64,000 bases of DNA from Acidimicrobiia bacterium (lineage in GTDB: Bacteria > Actinomycetota > Acidimicrobiia > IMCC26256 > PALSA-610), in assembly GCA_026002935.1 (NCBI GenBank), contig BPGH01000001.1, positions 1,165,965 to 1,229,964 on the forward strand, given 5' to 3'. Shown here piece by piece: positions 53,950-62,453 of this stretch. How positions within the stretch are numbered: the first letter of the stretch is position 1; every line of letters starts with the position of its first letter. Below the pieces are notes generated by a model. That model did no database searches and was not told where the DNA came from. It saw only the letters and a program-made list of their open reading frames with translations. Position numbers and translations under genes: made by a program.

Positions 53950-54426
53950 TCAGGCGCGTCCCCGGGCGCCGTCGCGCTCGAGGCCCGCGAGGACCTTCTC
54001 GGCGACGGCGCGCACCGTGTCGAGCTCCTCCGGCGTCAATCGGTCGACGAAGTGGTGGCGGACCGCGGCGACGTGCCCGGGCGCGGCCGCGGCGATCGCT
54101 CGCCGCCCCTTCGCCGTGACGGCCACGTAGCTGCCGCGCCCGTCGGACGGGCACCGCTCCCGCCGCACGAGCCCGCGGGAGGCCATGCGCGTCACCTGGT
54201 GGGACACGCGGCTGCGCTCCCACCCGAGCAGGTCCGCGAGCCGGGAGGGACGGAGCCGTCCGGACGGGTCGTCGGTGAGCGCGACCAGCACGACGTAGTC
54301 GGGGTACGACAGCTCCGAGTCGGACGCGAGCTGCCGGGCGAGCGCGGCCTCCAGGCGCATCTGCATGAGCTGGAGCGCTCGCCACGCGCGCTCCTCCCGC
54401 TCGGTCAGCCAGCGGGTCCGGGCCAC
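53950..54426 (-). CDS. MarR-family transcriptional regulator
   Basis: The 158-residue protein has the MarR winged helix: LSYPDYVVLVALTDDPSGRLRPSRLADLLGWERSRVSHQVTRMASRGLVRRERCPSDGRGSYVAVT, flanked by dimerisation helices. GTG at 54426 is the natural start (VARTRWLTEREERAWRALQ). It is divergent from the YceI gene with a 79-base A/T-richer spacer and probably controls it and itself. Confidence 0.9.
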   Translation of the reverse strand: MARTRWLTEREERAWRALQLMQMRLEAALARQLASDSELSYPDYVVLVALTDDPSGRLRPSRLADLLGWERSRVSHQVTRMASRGLVRRERCPSDGRGSYVAVTAKGRRAIAAAAPGHVAAVRHHFVDRLTPEELDTVRAVAEKVLAGLERDGARGRA

Positions 54427-54505
54427 CGCCGGATGGTACCCGGGAATGCATGATCCATCATCCAAGTTGATTGATGTGTCAAGCAGATATCTGCGGGAGG
54501 ACACG
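54427..54505. promoter_or_regulatory. Divergent promoter with palindromes between MarR and YceI genes
   Basis: This is one of the most A/T-rich spots of the window. GCAGATATCTGC at 54483-54494 is a perfect 12-bp palindrome directly before the YceI ribosome-binding site, and TTGATGTGTCAA at 54471-54482 has TTGA/TCAA arms. Either could be the MarR binding site. Confidence 0.6.
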
Positions 54506-55072
54506 ATGACGACCACGACGATCCCGAGCACCCTGACCGGCACCTACGAGATCGACCCGGCACACAGCCGCATCGGCTTCGTCGCCCGCCACGCGATGGT
54601 GACCAAGGTGCGGGGTTCGTTCGACGACTTCTCCGGGTCGGGTCACTTCGACGCCGAGCACCCGGGCCGGTCCTCGCTCGAGCTCACAATCCGGGCCGCG
54701 AGCGTCGACACCCGCAACGCGGACCGGGACGCGCACCTCCGCGGGGCCGACTTCCTCGACGTCGAGCGGTACCCGATGATCGGTTTCCGGTCGACGGCGG
54801 TGGAGCAGGTCGACGTGACGCGCTTCCGGGTGACCGGTGACCTGACCATCAAGGGGGTGACGAGGCCCGTGACGGTCGACCTGGAGTACACGGGCGCCGC
54901 GGTCGACCCGTTCGGCAACCAGCGGATCGGCTTCGAGGGCGGGGCGACCGTGAACCGAAAGGACTGGGGCCTCACGTGGAACCTCGCCCTCGAGGCCGGT
55001 GGGGTGCTGGTCGGCGAGAAGGTGCATCTCGAGTTCGAGGTCTCCGCGATCCGGTCGCCTTCCGCGTCCTGA
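54506..55072 (+). CDS. YceI-family lipid-binding protein
   Basis: The 188-residue protein is a YceI lipocalin-like barrel: GTYEIDPAHSRIGFVARHAMVTKVRGSFDDFSG, SVDTRNADRDAHLRGADFLDVERYPMIGFRS, GVTRPVTVDLEYTG, NRKDWGLTW. It has no signal peptide, so it is cytoplasmic. Members bind isoprenoid chains and are often induced with MarR regulators. ATG at 54506 follows GGGAGGACACG. Confidence 0.92.
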   Translation: MTTTTIPSTLTGTYEIDPAHSRIGFVARHAMVTKVRGSFDDFSGSGHFDAEHPGRSSLELTIRAASVDTRNADRDAHLRGADFLDVERYPMIGFRSTAVEQVDVTRFRVTGDLTIKGVTRPVTVDLEYTGAAVDPFGNQRIGFEGGATVNRKDWGLTWNLALEAGGVLVGEKVHLEFEVSAIRSPSAS

Positions 55073-55109
55073 CGCGGCCGGCGGCTCGCCGCGTGCGCGC
55101 CCGGTCGCC

Positions 55110-55901
55110 TCAGGCGGGCAGCGCCCGGGCCGCGGCGTGCAGCCGGTCGACGACGGCCCGCGACTCCTCCACCCACCGGGGCACCGACACCGCCGCCTCG
55201 AGGCCGCGGCCGTCGAGCAGCACCTCGTGCATCCGGGGGTCGGCGGCGCGCAGGCGGCGCGAGTAGTCGTCGATGTCGACGAACACCGGCAGGCTCGCCG
55301 GCGAGTCGAGGTAACGCCTCGGCTCGAGGCCGGCGAAGTAGCGGAAGGGCTCCGAGACCCGTTCCTCGATGAGCCGCAGCACCACCGAGTCGAGGATCGC
55401 CACGAAGAAGCCGATCCCGCACGGCAGCGCGCTCTGGAACGCCGCCTGGTACAGCGCGATGCTCACGAGGCCCTCGCTGCCGCCACCCCGGTAGTCGGCG
55501 GCGACCGCGAGCGTCGCGATGTCCCACACCCGCGCGGGGTCGACGTCGGCGCCGCTGCGGGCGAACGCCGTGGCCGCGTCGGTGCCCCAGCACCGCTCCA
55601 TGTCCACGAGCGACTTCTGCCCTGCCGGGGTCGGCAGGATCATGCGCATCACGCCCGCGGGCACGAGCCGGCGGTGGTCGACCACGCACAGGAACAGGCT
55701 CGTGCGCTCGTAGGGCCCGTACTCCGCGGCGAGCAGCTCCTCCGTGTTCCCGAAGTACTCGAGGAACACGTCGCGCTCCACGGAGCGTCCGAGCTCCGCG
55801 GCCGGGTCGTCGCCGCCGATCACGTAGCAGCCGAACGGCTGCTCGGGCTGCCCCCGGCCGGCGACGAGCGCCTCGGCGAGCTCTCGGCGCGCGAGGTCCA
55901 A
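55110..55901 (-). CDS. GNAT-fold protein resembling LuxI/FeeM acyl-amino-acid synthases
   Basis: The 263-residue protein has a GNAT-like core: TSLFLCVVDHRRLVPAGVMRMILP, then a conserved-looking ARVWDIATLAVAADYRGGG (acyl-CoA/ACP-binding loop) and GLVSIALYQAAFQSALPCGIGFFVAIL. This order recalls autoinducer synthases and N-acyl amino acid synthases, which join an acyl-ACP to an amine. The start is TTG at 55901 with GGGAG upstream, 3 bases after the AdoMet-decarboxylase-like stop. Its substrate is not known; the neighbour suggests a compound derived from S-adenosylmethionine. Confidence 0.6.
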   Translation of the reverse strand: MDLARRELAEALVAGRGQPEQPFGCYVIGGDDPAAELGRSVERDVFLEYFGNTEELLAAEYGPYERTSLFLCVVDHRRLVPAGVMRMILPTPAGQKSLVDMERCWGTDAATAFARSGADVDPARVWDIATLAVAADYRGGGSEGLVSIALYQAAFQSALPCGIGFFVAILDSVVLRLIEERVSEPFRYFAGLEPRRYLDSPASLPVFVDIDDYSRRLRAADPRMHEVLLDGRGLEAAVSVPRWVEESRAVVDRLHAAARALPA

Positions 55902-55904
55902 CGC

Positions 55905-56276
55905 TCAGAACTCCCGGTACACCACCTGCGGCGCGTCGAAGAAGGACCGCGTGTACTCGACGGCGTCGGCGACGGCGAACGTCTTGCACGTGTAGATGTC
56001 GACGCTGAAGAAGAGCCGCGGCTGCTCCCACGCGTAGAAGTGGGCGCCCGAGGTCTCCCAGTGGATCCAGCCCGCCCAGCCGTAGCGGTCGGAGCGGTGG
56101 GTCACCGGCTCGGTGAGCGCGCGCATCCCGCACACGACCGACAGTTCGGTCAGGTACGACCGGATCGCGGCGTCGTCGATCGGTTCCCGGCAGCGGCCCT
56201 CGATCACGAGGCGCTGCCGGACGATCTCGGGCGCGAGGTCCACCCAGGTGGTGTCGTCGGGCGGGGACTGCACCAT
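55905..56276 (-). CDS. AdoMet decarboxylase-like protein with altered active site
   Basis: The 123-residue protein has the length and pattern of prokaryotic SpeD/SpeH. Aligned by eye to the Thermotoga enzyme, GWIHWETSGAHFYAWEQ covers GVVVISESHLTIHTWPE and VDIYTC covers IDLFTC. The Ser that becomes the pyruvoyl group and the catalytic Cys are kept, while the Glu and His around the Ser and the processing His (to Tyr) differ. It may still cleave and decarboxylate AdoMet or may have a new function. It is co-directional with and 3 bases from the GNAT gene. Confidence 0.6.
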   Translation of the reverse strand: MVQSPPDDTTWVDLAPEIVRQRLVIEGRCREPIDDAAIRSYLTELSVVCGMRALTEPVTHRSDRYGWAGWIHWETSGAHFYAWEQPRLFFSVDIYTCKTFAVADAVEYTRSFFDAPQVVYREF

Positions 56277-56471
56277 CGGGGCTGCTTTCTAGCGCGCGGC
56301 GGGAGGCCCGCTCCACCTGGTGCGACGCGCCAGGCCGCCCCCGGGGATGGGTCGTTGTGCCCGTTTTCGCCCCGTCGGCCCGCGCCGGGCGTCAGGACGC
56401 GCTCAACCGGCCCCGGGGAGCGGCCGACTTCCGTTCGGGACCTCGCCGGGACAGTTTTCGAAGAGGCACGG

Positions 56472-58802
56472 ATGCGTTCACCCGAGGCAAGGAGCCGGCT
56501 CCCCGCGGCCGCGTTCGCCGTGGTCGCGCTCGCGTGGGTCGGCGCGCACGCGGCCGGGGTCCTCGGCGCGCTCTCGCAGAACACGTTCGTGCTGCTCGGG
56601 CTGGCCGCGATCGTCACGACCGTCGTCGGCGTCCGCCGCTTCCGGCCGGGGCACGCGTGGGTCTTCGCCCTGATCGCGTCGGCGCTCGCCCTGTTCCTCG
56701 TCGGCGGCGCGGTGCGGGTCGAGCTCGGGACCCTGGGTGACATCTCGGCGGGCCGCTCCTTCGTCCCCGACCTGATCACGATGCCCGGCTACCTGCTGTT
56801 CGGCGTCGCGCTCGGGGGGATCGCACGCGCCCGCCGGGGCAACGGCCGCGTGGACCTCGACGCGACGCTCGACAGCGTGATCGCCTCGCTCGCCGGTCTC
56901 GCGCTCGCATGGGCGTTCCTCGTGGTCCCGGCGCTCGAGCAGACGGGTGCGCCCGCCTACGTGCGGATCGTGCTGTCGATGTACCCGGCGCTGTCGGTGT
57001 ACCTGCTCGCGCTGATGCTCGGCATCGCGTTCGTCTCAGGGAACCGCCCGTCGAGCGCGCAGCGGCTCCTCGTCGGCGCGATCGCGATGATGCTGGTCGG
57101 CGACGTCGTCTACATGCTCGTCGACGCCCGGATCGCCGACATCCCGACGAAGTTCGTCGACGTCCCCTACGCCCTCGCGTACGTGGCGTACTCGACCTGC
57201 ATGCTCCACCCGACGATGCGGGAGCTCGTCGAGCCGGTGCCCCGGCCCGAGCGGCGCACCCGGGCGACGCGCCTCGCGATCGTGTCCGCGTCGCTCGCCG
57301 TGCCGCTGGTGCTGACGCTCTTCGCCCCCGAGGAGTCGGTCGCCGACCGGCGGGTCCTCAACGCGGTCGTCGCGACGATGCTCGCCCTCGTGATCGTCCG
57401 CACCTACCGGGCGCTGCGCGACCATGCCCGGTCGGCCGAGCGGCTCGTCCACCAGGCGACCCACGACCCGCTCACGGGCCTGCCGAACCGCGCGTACCTC
57501 GACGACCACGTCCGGCGGGCCCTCGCCCGCCAGGAGGGCACCGACCGCTGCCTGGCGTTGCTGTTCCTCGACCTCGACCGGTTCAAGGTGGTCAACGACT
57601 CGATGGGGCACGCCACCGGCGACCAGCTCCTCGTCGCGGTCGCCCGGCGCCTGCGGGCGCTGGTGCCCGGCGACAACCAGGTGGTGCGGGTGGGCGGCGA
57701 CGAGTTCGTGATCGTGCTCGAGGGGTGCCGGTCGGCCGACCAGGCCGCCCGGGTCGCCGAGCGGATCCGGGAGTCGTTCCAGACCCCTTTCACGGTCGCG
57801 GGCGGCGACCTCTACGCGTCGGCGAGCATCGGGGTCGCGGTCGCGCCGCCGGGGACGGCCGCGTCGGTCGGCTCGCTGCTGCGCGACGCCGACACCGCGA
57901 TGTACCAGGCGAAGGACGCGGGCCGCGACTCCGTCGCGGTCTTCGACGCGACGATGCGCGACCGCGCCGCCCAGCGGCTCACGCTCGAGCGCGACCTGCG
58001 CGAGGCGGTGCGCACGGGCGCGCTGACGCTCGCGTACCAGCCGATCGTCTCGGTCGCGACGGGGCGGGCGATCGGCGTGGAGGCGCTGCTGCGGTGGATG
58101 CACCCGAAGCGGGGGCACGTCCCGCCGTCGCAGTTCGTGCCGATCGCCGAGGAGACCGGGCTCATCGACGAGGTGGGGGCCCGCGTGCTCGACGAGGCGT
58201 GCGCCAACGTGGCGCGCTGGCGGCGCGAGCTGCCCGGGCAGTCGGACCTGTTCGTCAGCGTGAACCTGTCGGCGCGCCAGCTGCGTGACGCGGCCATCGT
58301 GGAACGGGTCGGGCGCGCGCTCTCCGAGCACGGGCTCGACGGGTCGGCGCTCGTGCTCGAGCTCACCGAGTCGATCCTGATGATGCGCTCCGAGCTGAAC
58401 CTCGAGGTGCTCCGCCGGCTGCGCGGGCTCGGGGTGCGCGTGGCGATCGACGACTTCGGCACGGGGTACTCGTCGCTCGCGTACCTCGGCACGTTCCCGG
58501 TCGACGAGGTGAAGATCGACAAGTCGTTCGTGGACGGGCTCGACCGGGACGACACCGCGCAGGAGTCGCTGGTGGCGGCGATCACCGCGATGGCCGGCGC
58601 GCTCGGCCACACCACGGTGGCCGAGGGCGTCGAGACCGCGCGGCAGTTCGAGCGGCTCGCCGGGCTCGGCGTCGACGCCGCGCAGGGCTACCTGTTCGCC
58701 CGGGCCGTCCACGCGGCCGAGGTGGCCTCGACCCTCGACCGTCTGCGGCGGCAGTCCGCCGCCCGCGATGATGCGTCCTCCGTGCGCGCGCGCACGGCGT
58801 GA
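56472..58802 (+). CDS. Membrane-bound GGDEF-EAL protein for cyclic di-GMP turnover
   Basis: The 776-residue protein has about eight transmembrane helices (1-310), a GGDEF domain with an intact GGDEF motif (408-412) and an EAL domain with an intact EAL motif (537-539) plus ELTES, DDFGTGYSSL and KIDKSFV. Both halves look catalytically competent, so it could make or degrade cyclic di-GMP depending on signals at the membrane sensor. ATG at 56472 follows AAGAGG. The 195 bases upstream, divergent with the AdoMet decarboxylase-like gene, show nothing else. Confidence 0.95.
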   Translation: MRSPEARSRLPAAAFAVVALAWVGAHAAGVLGALSQNTFVLLGLAAIVTTVVGVRRFRPGHAWVFALIASALALFLVGGAVRVELGTLGDISAGRSFVPDLITMPGYLLFGVALGGIARARRGNGRVDLDATLDSVIASLAGLALAWAFLVVPALEQTGAPAYVRIVLSMYPALSVYLLALMLGIAFVSGNRPSSAQRLLVGAIAMMLVGDVVYMLVDARIADIPTKFVDVPYALAYVAYSTCMLHPTMRELVEPVPRPERRTRATRLAIVSASLAVPLVLTLFAPEESVADRRVLNAVVATMLALVIVRTYRALRDHARSAERLVHQATHDPLTGLPNRAYLDDHVRRALARQEGTDRCLALLFLDLDRFKVVNDSMGHATGDQLLVAVARRLRALVPGDNQVVRVGGDEFVIVLEGCRSADQAARVAERIRESFQTPFTVAGGDLYASASIGVAVAPPGTAASVGSLLRDADTAMYQAKDAGRDSVAVFDATMRDRAAQRLTLERDLREAVRTGALTLAYQPIVSVATGRAIGVEALLRWMHPKRGHVPPSQFVPIAEETGLIDEVGARVLDEACANVARWRRELPGQSDLFVSVNLSARQLRDAAIVERVGRALSEHGLDGSALVLELTESILMMRSELNLEVLRRLRGLGVRVAIDDFGTGYSSLAYLGTFPVDEVKIDKSFVDGLDRDDTAQESLVAAITAMAGALGHTTVAEGVETARQFERLAGLGVDAAQGYLFARAVHAAEVASTLDRLRRQSAARDDASSVRARTA

Positions 58803-58808
58803 GGGCGC

Positions 58809-59381
58809 CTACAGCGCCTCGGCCGCGGCTCGCGCGAGTTCGACGAGCTCGTCCTGCCTGGTGGTCGCGTCGACCTTCTCGGCGTCGGCGACCCCGATGT
58901 TGATCGTCGAGTAGTCGAGCACGAGCACCCGGTCGCCCACGAGCGCGTTGACGCCGACCTGTGGGTTCACGCCTTCCACCACGCGTACGAACGCCCGGTC
59001 ACCGACGCCGTCGAGCGGTTCGGCCTCCGGCGAGACCGACTCGTCGTAGAACTGCTCGCCCTCGTACACGTACACCTGGAGCAGGTGCACCACCTGGCCG
59101 GTCTCGTCGGCGTCGGCGTTCTCCCAGAAGCACGACGACCCGAACGGCGCCGGGGTCTGGTCCTGCGCGGCCCGGGCCGGCTCGCCGAAGAGCGCCGCGG
59201 CGTCGTCCCGGGTCACGACGGAGCAGGCGAGGTCGGAGGTGTCGCCGTCCTCCGCGTCGTCGGTCGTGCCGCCGGCGTCCTCGCCGTCGGCCGGCTCGGG
59301 GCGTGTCGTGGACGCCGACGGTCCCGAACCGCCGTCGTCCCCGCCGCACGCCGCGACTGCGAGGAGCACCGCGAGCACCAC
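58809..59381 (-). CDS. Small secreted lipoprotein, DUF3558-like
   Basis: The 190-residue protein has a hydrophobic start with lipobox AVAAC, an acidic/Thr-rich linker and a folded part (DLACSVVTRDDAAALFGEPA, SSCFWENAD, VGDRAFVRVVEGVNPQVGVNALVGDRVLVLDY) that resembles DUF3558-type actinobacterial lipoproteins with a Cys pair. The signal peptide is odd: the first usable start, GTG at 59381, gives no basic n-region, while the in-frame codons just upstream encode IITRSS without a normal start codon. Function is unknown. Confidence 0.75.
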   Translation of the reverse strand: MVLAVLLAVAACGGDDGGSGPSASTTRPEPADGEDAGGTTDDAEDGDTSDLACSVVTRDDAAALFGEPARAAQDQTPAPFGSSCFWENADADETGQVVHLLQVYVYEGEQFYDESVSPEAEPLDGVGDRAFVRVVEGVNPQVGVNALVGDRVLVLDYSTINIGVADAEKVDATTRQDELVELARAAAEAL

Positions 59382-59473
59382 CGATGACCGTGTGATGATC
59401 CCTGAGCGGATGCTGCCGGATCCTACGGACCGCGCACGCGGAGACGGGCGATCCGGCGCGTTAGCGTGCGTGC

Positions 59474-59929
59474 ATGGACCGCACGGTGCTGGCGTGCACG
59501 GACGGCTCCGAGCTCGCGATCGACGCGCTGCGCGCCGGGCTCGCGCTCCTCCGTCCCGGATCGGCCGTGACGTTCGTGACCGCCGTCCCCGCGCCGGACG
59601 GCACGCTCGTCACGGGGGTCGGGATGGCCGGGGGAGTGATGTCCGCCGAGACGTACGAGCAGATCGCCGACGATGCCCGCCGGGAGGCCGAGGACGCGCT
59701 CGATCGCACCGCGGCCGCACTCGGGCGGGAGGACGCGCCGAAGCGGGTGATCGAGGGGCCCCCGGGCCCCGCGGTGTGCGCCCTCGCCGCGGATCTCGAC
59801 GCGGCGGCGATCGTCATCGGGTCGCGCGGGCGCGGCGGGCTGCGGCGCGCGGTCCTCGGCTCGGTGTCCGACCACGTGGTCCGCCACGCGCCCTGCCCGG
59901 TCGTGGTGAGCGGGCCCCGGGCGACGTGA
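59474..59929 (+). CDS. Universal stress protein
   Basis: The 151-residue protein is a single UspA domain with VLACTDGSELAIDALRAG at the N-terminus and the ATP-binding motif GSRGRGGLRRAVLGSVSDHVVRHAPCPVVV (G-2x-G-9x-G-S). It is cytoplasmic and probably binds ATP. The stop overlaps the Dabb gene as GTGA. Confidence 0.93.
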   Translation: MDRTVLACTDGSELAIDALRAGLALLRPGSAVTFVTAVPAPDGTLVTGVGMAGGVMSAETYEQIADDARREAEDALDRTAAALGREDAPKRVIEGPPGPAVCALAADLDAAAIVIGSRGRGGLRRAVLGSVSDHVVRHAPCPVVVSGPRAT

Positions 59930-60225
59930 GCGTCCGCCACGTCGCGCTGTTCCGCTGGCGCGACGGCGTCACCCCCGCACAGGTCGAGGCCGTCGAGCGG
60001 GCGTTGCGCGCGTTGCCCGGGGCGATCCCGGTGATCCGCGACTACCGGTTCGGCCGGGACCTCGGCGTGAACGAGGGCAACGCCGACTTCGCGGTCGTCG
60101 CCGACTTCGACTCGCTCGACGGCTACCTCGCCTACCGCGACCATCCCGAGCACCGCGCGGTGCTCACCGGCGTCGTCGGTCCCCTGCTCGCGTCGCGGGT
60201 GACGGTCCAGTACGAGACGGGGTGA
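59926..60225 (+). CDS. Dabb-domain (stress-responsive alpha/beta barrel) protein
   Basis: The 99-residue protein has the Dabb fold pattern VRHVALFRWRDGVTPAQVEAVERALRALPG, DFAVVADFDSLDGYLAYRDHPEH. Such proteins are dimeric ferredoxin-like barrels. GTG at 59926 overlaps the USP stop. Role unknown. Confidence 0.88.
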   Translation: MSVRHVALFRWRDGVTPAQVEAVERALRALPGAIPVIRDYRFGRDLGVNEGNADFAVVADFDSLDGYLAYRDHPEHRAVLTGVVGPLLASRVTVQYETG

Positions 60226-60240
60226 GCGGGCCGCCGCCGG

Positions 60241-61221
60241 TCAGTGGAGCGCGCCCCGGGCGCCCGGCCCGAGGCGGCGCCGCAGCTCCTCCTCGAACGC
60301 GCGGATCGCGGGCCCCGCGTGCTGCTCCTTGAGCGCGGTCAGCGTCGGGTATCCGGCGTCGCGCTCCGCGTCCCACTCGTCGGCGAAACGGCCGGACTCG
60401 ATCTCGGCGGTCAGCTCCTCCATCGTCGTGCGCAGGTCGAGGTGGTCGTAGCGACCGCGGCGGGAGAGCTGACCGTACTGGCTCGTCGGCGAGTGGAGCT
60501 CCGACTGCGCGGCGTACCCGCGCTCGCGCAGGAGCCGATAGGTGCGCTCGACCTCTCCCGACAGCACGAGCTCGGTGAGGATCGCCTCGAGCGGGATCCC
60601 GTGGGCGAGCATCGTCGCGACGAACGCGTTGTTGACCGCCGTCAGCGCCGGTGACAGCACCTGCTCCACGGCGAGGTCGAGCACCGCCTCCTGCATCGCG
60701 GTCAGCTCGATCGCCCCCTCGCGCAGCCCGCCGATCGCCTTGGCGACGGCGAGCACCCGTGACCACGCTCGGCCGGTCTCGTCGTGGTGCACGCCGACGG
60801 CGGTGATGAAGCCGGCGCCCTCCTCGTAGCAGCGGCGCACCTCGGGGCCGAGCATGCGCGGCGCCACCATGCCGACGTCGCCGGGGACGTGCAGGCGGTC
60901 GAACGCGAGCGTGTAGCCGCTCGCGACGATCGTGCACGCGTCGGCGCGGGGCGCCAGACCGAGCGACGGGATCACGTCGTCGGGCACGAGGACGCACAGG
61001 ATGTCGGCCTCGTTGGCGGCGGCGAGGTCCTGCGCCTCGAAGCCGTCGCGCTCGGCCTCGTCGCGTGACGCGTCCCGCCGCACGCACACGACCGGGGTGA
61101 TCCCCGAGTCGCGCAGGTTCAGCGCCCACGAGCGACCCTGGTTGCCGTACCCGATCACCGCGACCTGCTCGCCCGCGATGGCGCCGAGGTCGCCGTCGGC
61201 CTCGTGGTGGATCGTCGTCAT
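60241..61221 (-). CDS. Divergent ketol-acid reductoisomerase-like protein
   Basis: The 326-residue protein has the class I IlvC layout: a Rossmann domain with VIGYGNQGRSWALNLRDSG and a knotted helical domain. Metal ligands can be matched as Asp and Glu in LDLAVEQ, Glu in IPLEAILTE, and the substrate Ser in SPTSQYG. The loop that normally reads PKGPGH is APRMLGPEV, and the rest differs widely from IlvC. No ilvB, ilvN or ilvD is near. It is 54 bases downstream of the E1-E2-ACP-propeller cluster on the same strand, so it may act on a product of that cluster and not in valine synthesis. Confidence 0.75.
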   Translation of the reverse strand: MTTIHHEADGDLGAIAGEQVAVIGYGNQGRSWALNLRDSGITPVVCVRRDASRDEAERDGFEAQDLAAANEADILCVLVPDDVIPSLGLAPRADACTIVASGYTLAFDRLHVPGDVGMVAPRMLGPEVRRCYEEGAGFITAVGVHHDETGRAWSRVLAVAKAIGGLREGAIELTAMQEAVLDLAVEQVLSPALTAVNNAFVATMLAHGIPLEAILTELVLSGEVERTYRLLRERGYAAQSELHSPTSQYGQLSRRGRYDHLDLRTTMEELTAEIESGRFADEWDAERDAGYPTLTALKEQHAGPAIRAFEEELRRRLGPGARGALH

Positions 61222-61275
61222 GGGCCCCTCCGCTCCGGGGCGTGATCGTACGGCGACCGCCGCAGCGGGCGCGGG

Positions 61276-62199
61276 TCAGTGCCCGGGCGCGATCGCGGTG
61301 ACCGGTGCGGCGAGGCGGGTGCCGGCCATCGAGCCGCGGAAGGGTGCATCGAAGGCGAAGACCCCGCCGTCGGCCGCCGCCAGCCAGTAGCCCGGGCCGT
61401 CCGGGTCGCGCGCGATCCCGACGACCGGTGCCCGCAGGGCGACGGAGGCGAGCGACCCGGCGAAGCGTGCGTCGCCGAACGCGAACACGCCCCCGTCCGC
61501 GGCGGCCAGCCAGTAGCCGTTCCCGGTGGTCGTCGCAGCGATCCCCACGACGGGCCGGTTCAGTCGCGTCCCTCCCAGGGAGCCGAGGAACCGGGCGCTC
61601 CCGAACGCGAACACCCCGCCGTCGGAGTGCACCTCCCAGTAGCCCCGGCCGTCGGGCGCCGCCGCCATGCCGACGGGTGTCCCGGCCGGGACGATGCCCG
61701 ATCGCAACAGCTCCTGGGAGTCGCCGTACGACGCCGCCTCGCCGAACGGTTCGACGTCCGCCGCACCACTCGGCCCGAGCTGCATCACCCAGTAGCCCCC
61801 GCCGCCGGGCGTCGCGGTGATGGCGATCCCGGTCGGCACGAGGTCGCGGGGCGCGCCGGCGAGCGAGTCGGCCGGCTCGCCGTGGAACCCGGCGTCGCCG
61901 AACACGTGCACCTCCCCGCGGTCGCCGTCGAGGACCCAGTACCCCTCCCCCGACGGCGTGGACGCGATCGAGAAGCAGGTCCCGTCCGGGAGCTCGCGGT
62001 CGACCGTGTTCGGCAGGCACCGTCGCGACGCGGCGGCGGACCCCGCGAACGGCGTGCCGAAGGCGAAGACGCCGCCGTCGGCGCCGAGGAGCCGGTAGCC
62101 GCCGGCCGGCGTGGCCCCCTGCGCCGACCCGCCGGGCACCGTGATCGGCAGGCAGGTCGCGACGAGCGCGGCCAGGAAACGGGCCGTCGTGGTCCTCAT
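61276..62199 (-). CDS. Secreted stand-alone six-blade GYW propeller protein
   Basis: The 307-residue protein has a signal peptide (TARFLAALVATCLPITVPGGSAQG) and then only the propeller: six units beginning GGYRLLGADGG, GYWVLDGD, GYWVMQLG, GYWEVHSD, GYWLAAAD and GYWLAAAD. Two early blades carry longer insertions and a Cys pair. ATG at 62199 overlaps the acyl carrier protein stop as ATGA, so it is translated with a cytoplasmic biosynthetic cluster, which is unexpected for a secreted protein. Function unknown. Confidence 0.85.
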   Translation of the reverse strand: MRTTTARFLAALVATCLPITVPGGSAQGATPAGGYRLLGADGGVFAFGTPFAGSAAASRRCLPNTVDRELPDGTCFSIASTPSGEGYWVLDGDRGEVHVFGDAGFHGEPADSLAGAPRDLVPTGIAITATPGGGGYWVMQLGPSGAADVEPFGEAASYGDSQELLRSGIVPAGTPVGMAAAPDGRGYWEVHSDGGVFAFGSARFLGSLGGTRLNRPVVGIAATTTGNGYWLAAADGGVFAFGDARFAGSLASVALRAPVVGIARDPDGPGYWLAAADGGVFAFDAPFRGSMAGTRLAAPVTAIAPGH

Positions 62200-62453
62200 C
62201 GCGCCCGCCCTCCGAGCGCGCCGCGCACGTACCCGACGAGGCCGGCGAGCGTCGCGACCCGGCCGTAGTCCGCCTCGGGCACCGAGACCCCGGTCGCCTC
62301 CTCGACGGCGATCATCAGGTTGAGGAAGTCCATCGAGTCGAGCTCCAACGCCTCCTGGAGGGGGGCGTCCGGGTCGAGCGTCTCGAGGTCGGCCTCGGGG
62401 GCGAAGCGCGCCACCAGGGCGCGGATCGTCGTCTCGAGCTCGTCGGCGCTCAC
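62196..62453 (-). CDS. Acyl carrier protein
   Basis: The 85-residue protein is a classic ACP with the phosphopantetheine Ser40 in LDSMDFLNLMIAVEE and four helices. ATG at 62453 overlaps the E2 stop as ATGA. Its position between an E2 acyltransferase and the propeller gene suggests that the acyl group formed by the 2-oxo acid dehydrogenase-like complex is handed to this ACP instead of, or besides, CoA. Confidence 0.93.
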   Translation of the reverse strand: MSADELETTIRALVARFAPEADLETLDPDAPLQEALELDSMDFLNLMIAVEEATGVSVPEADYGRVATLAGLVGYVRGALGGRAR

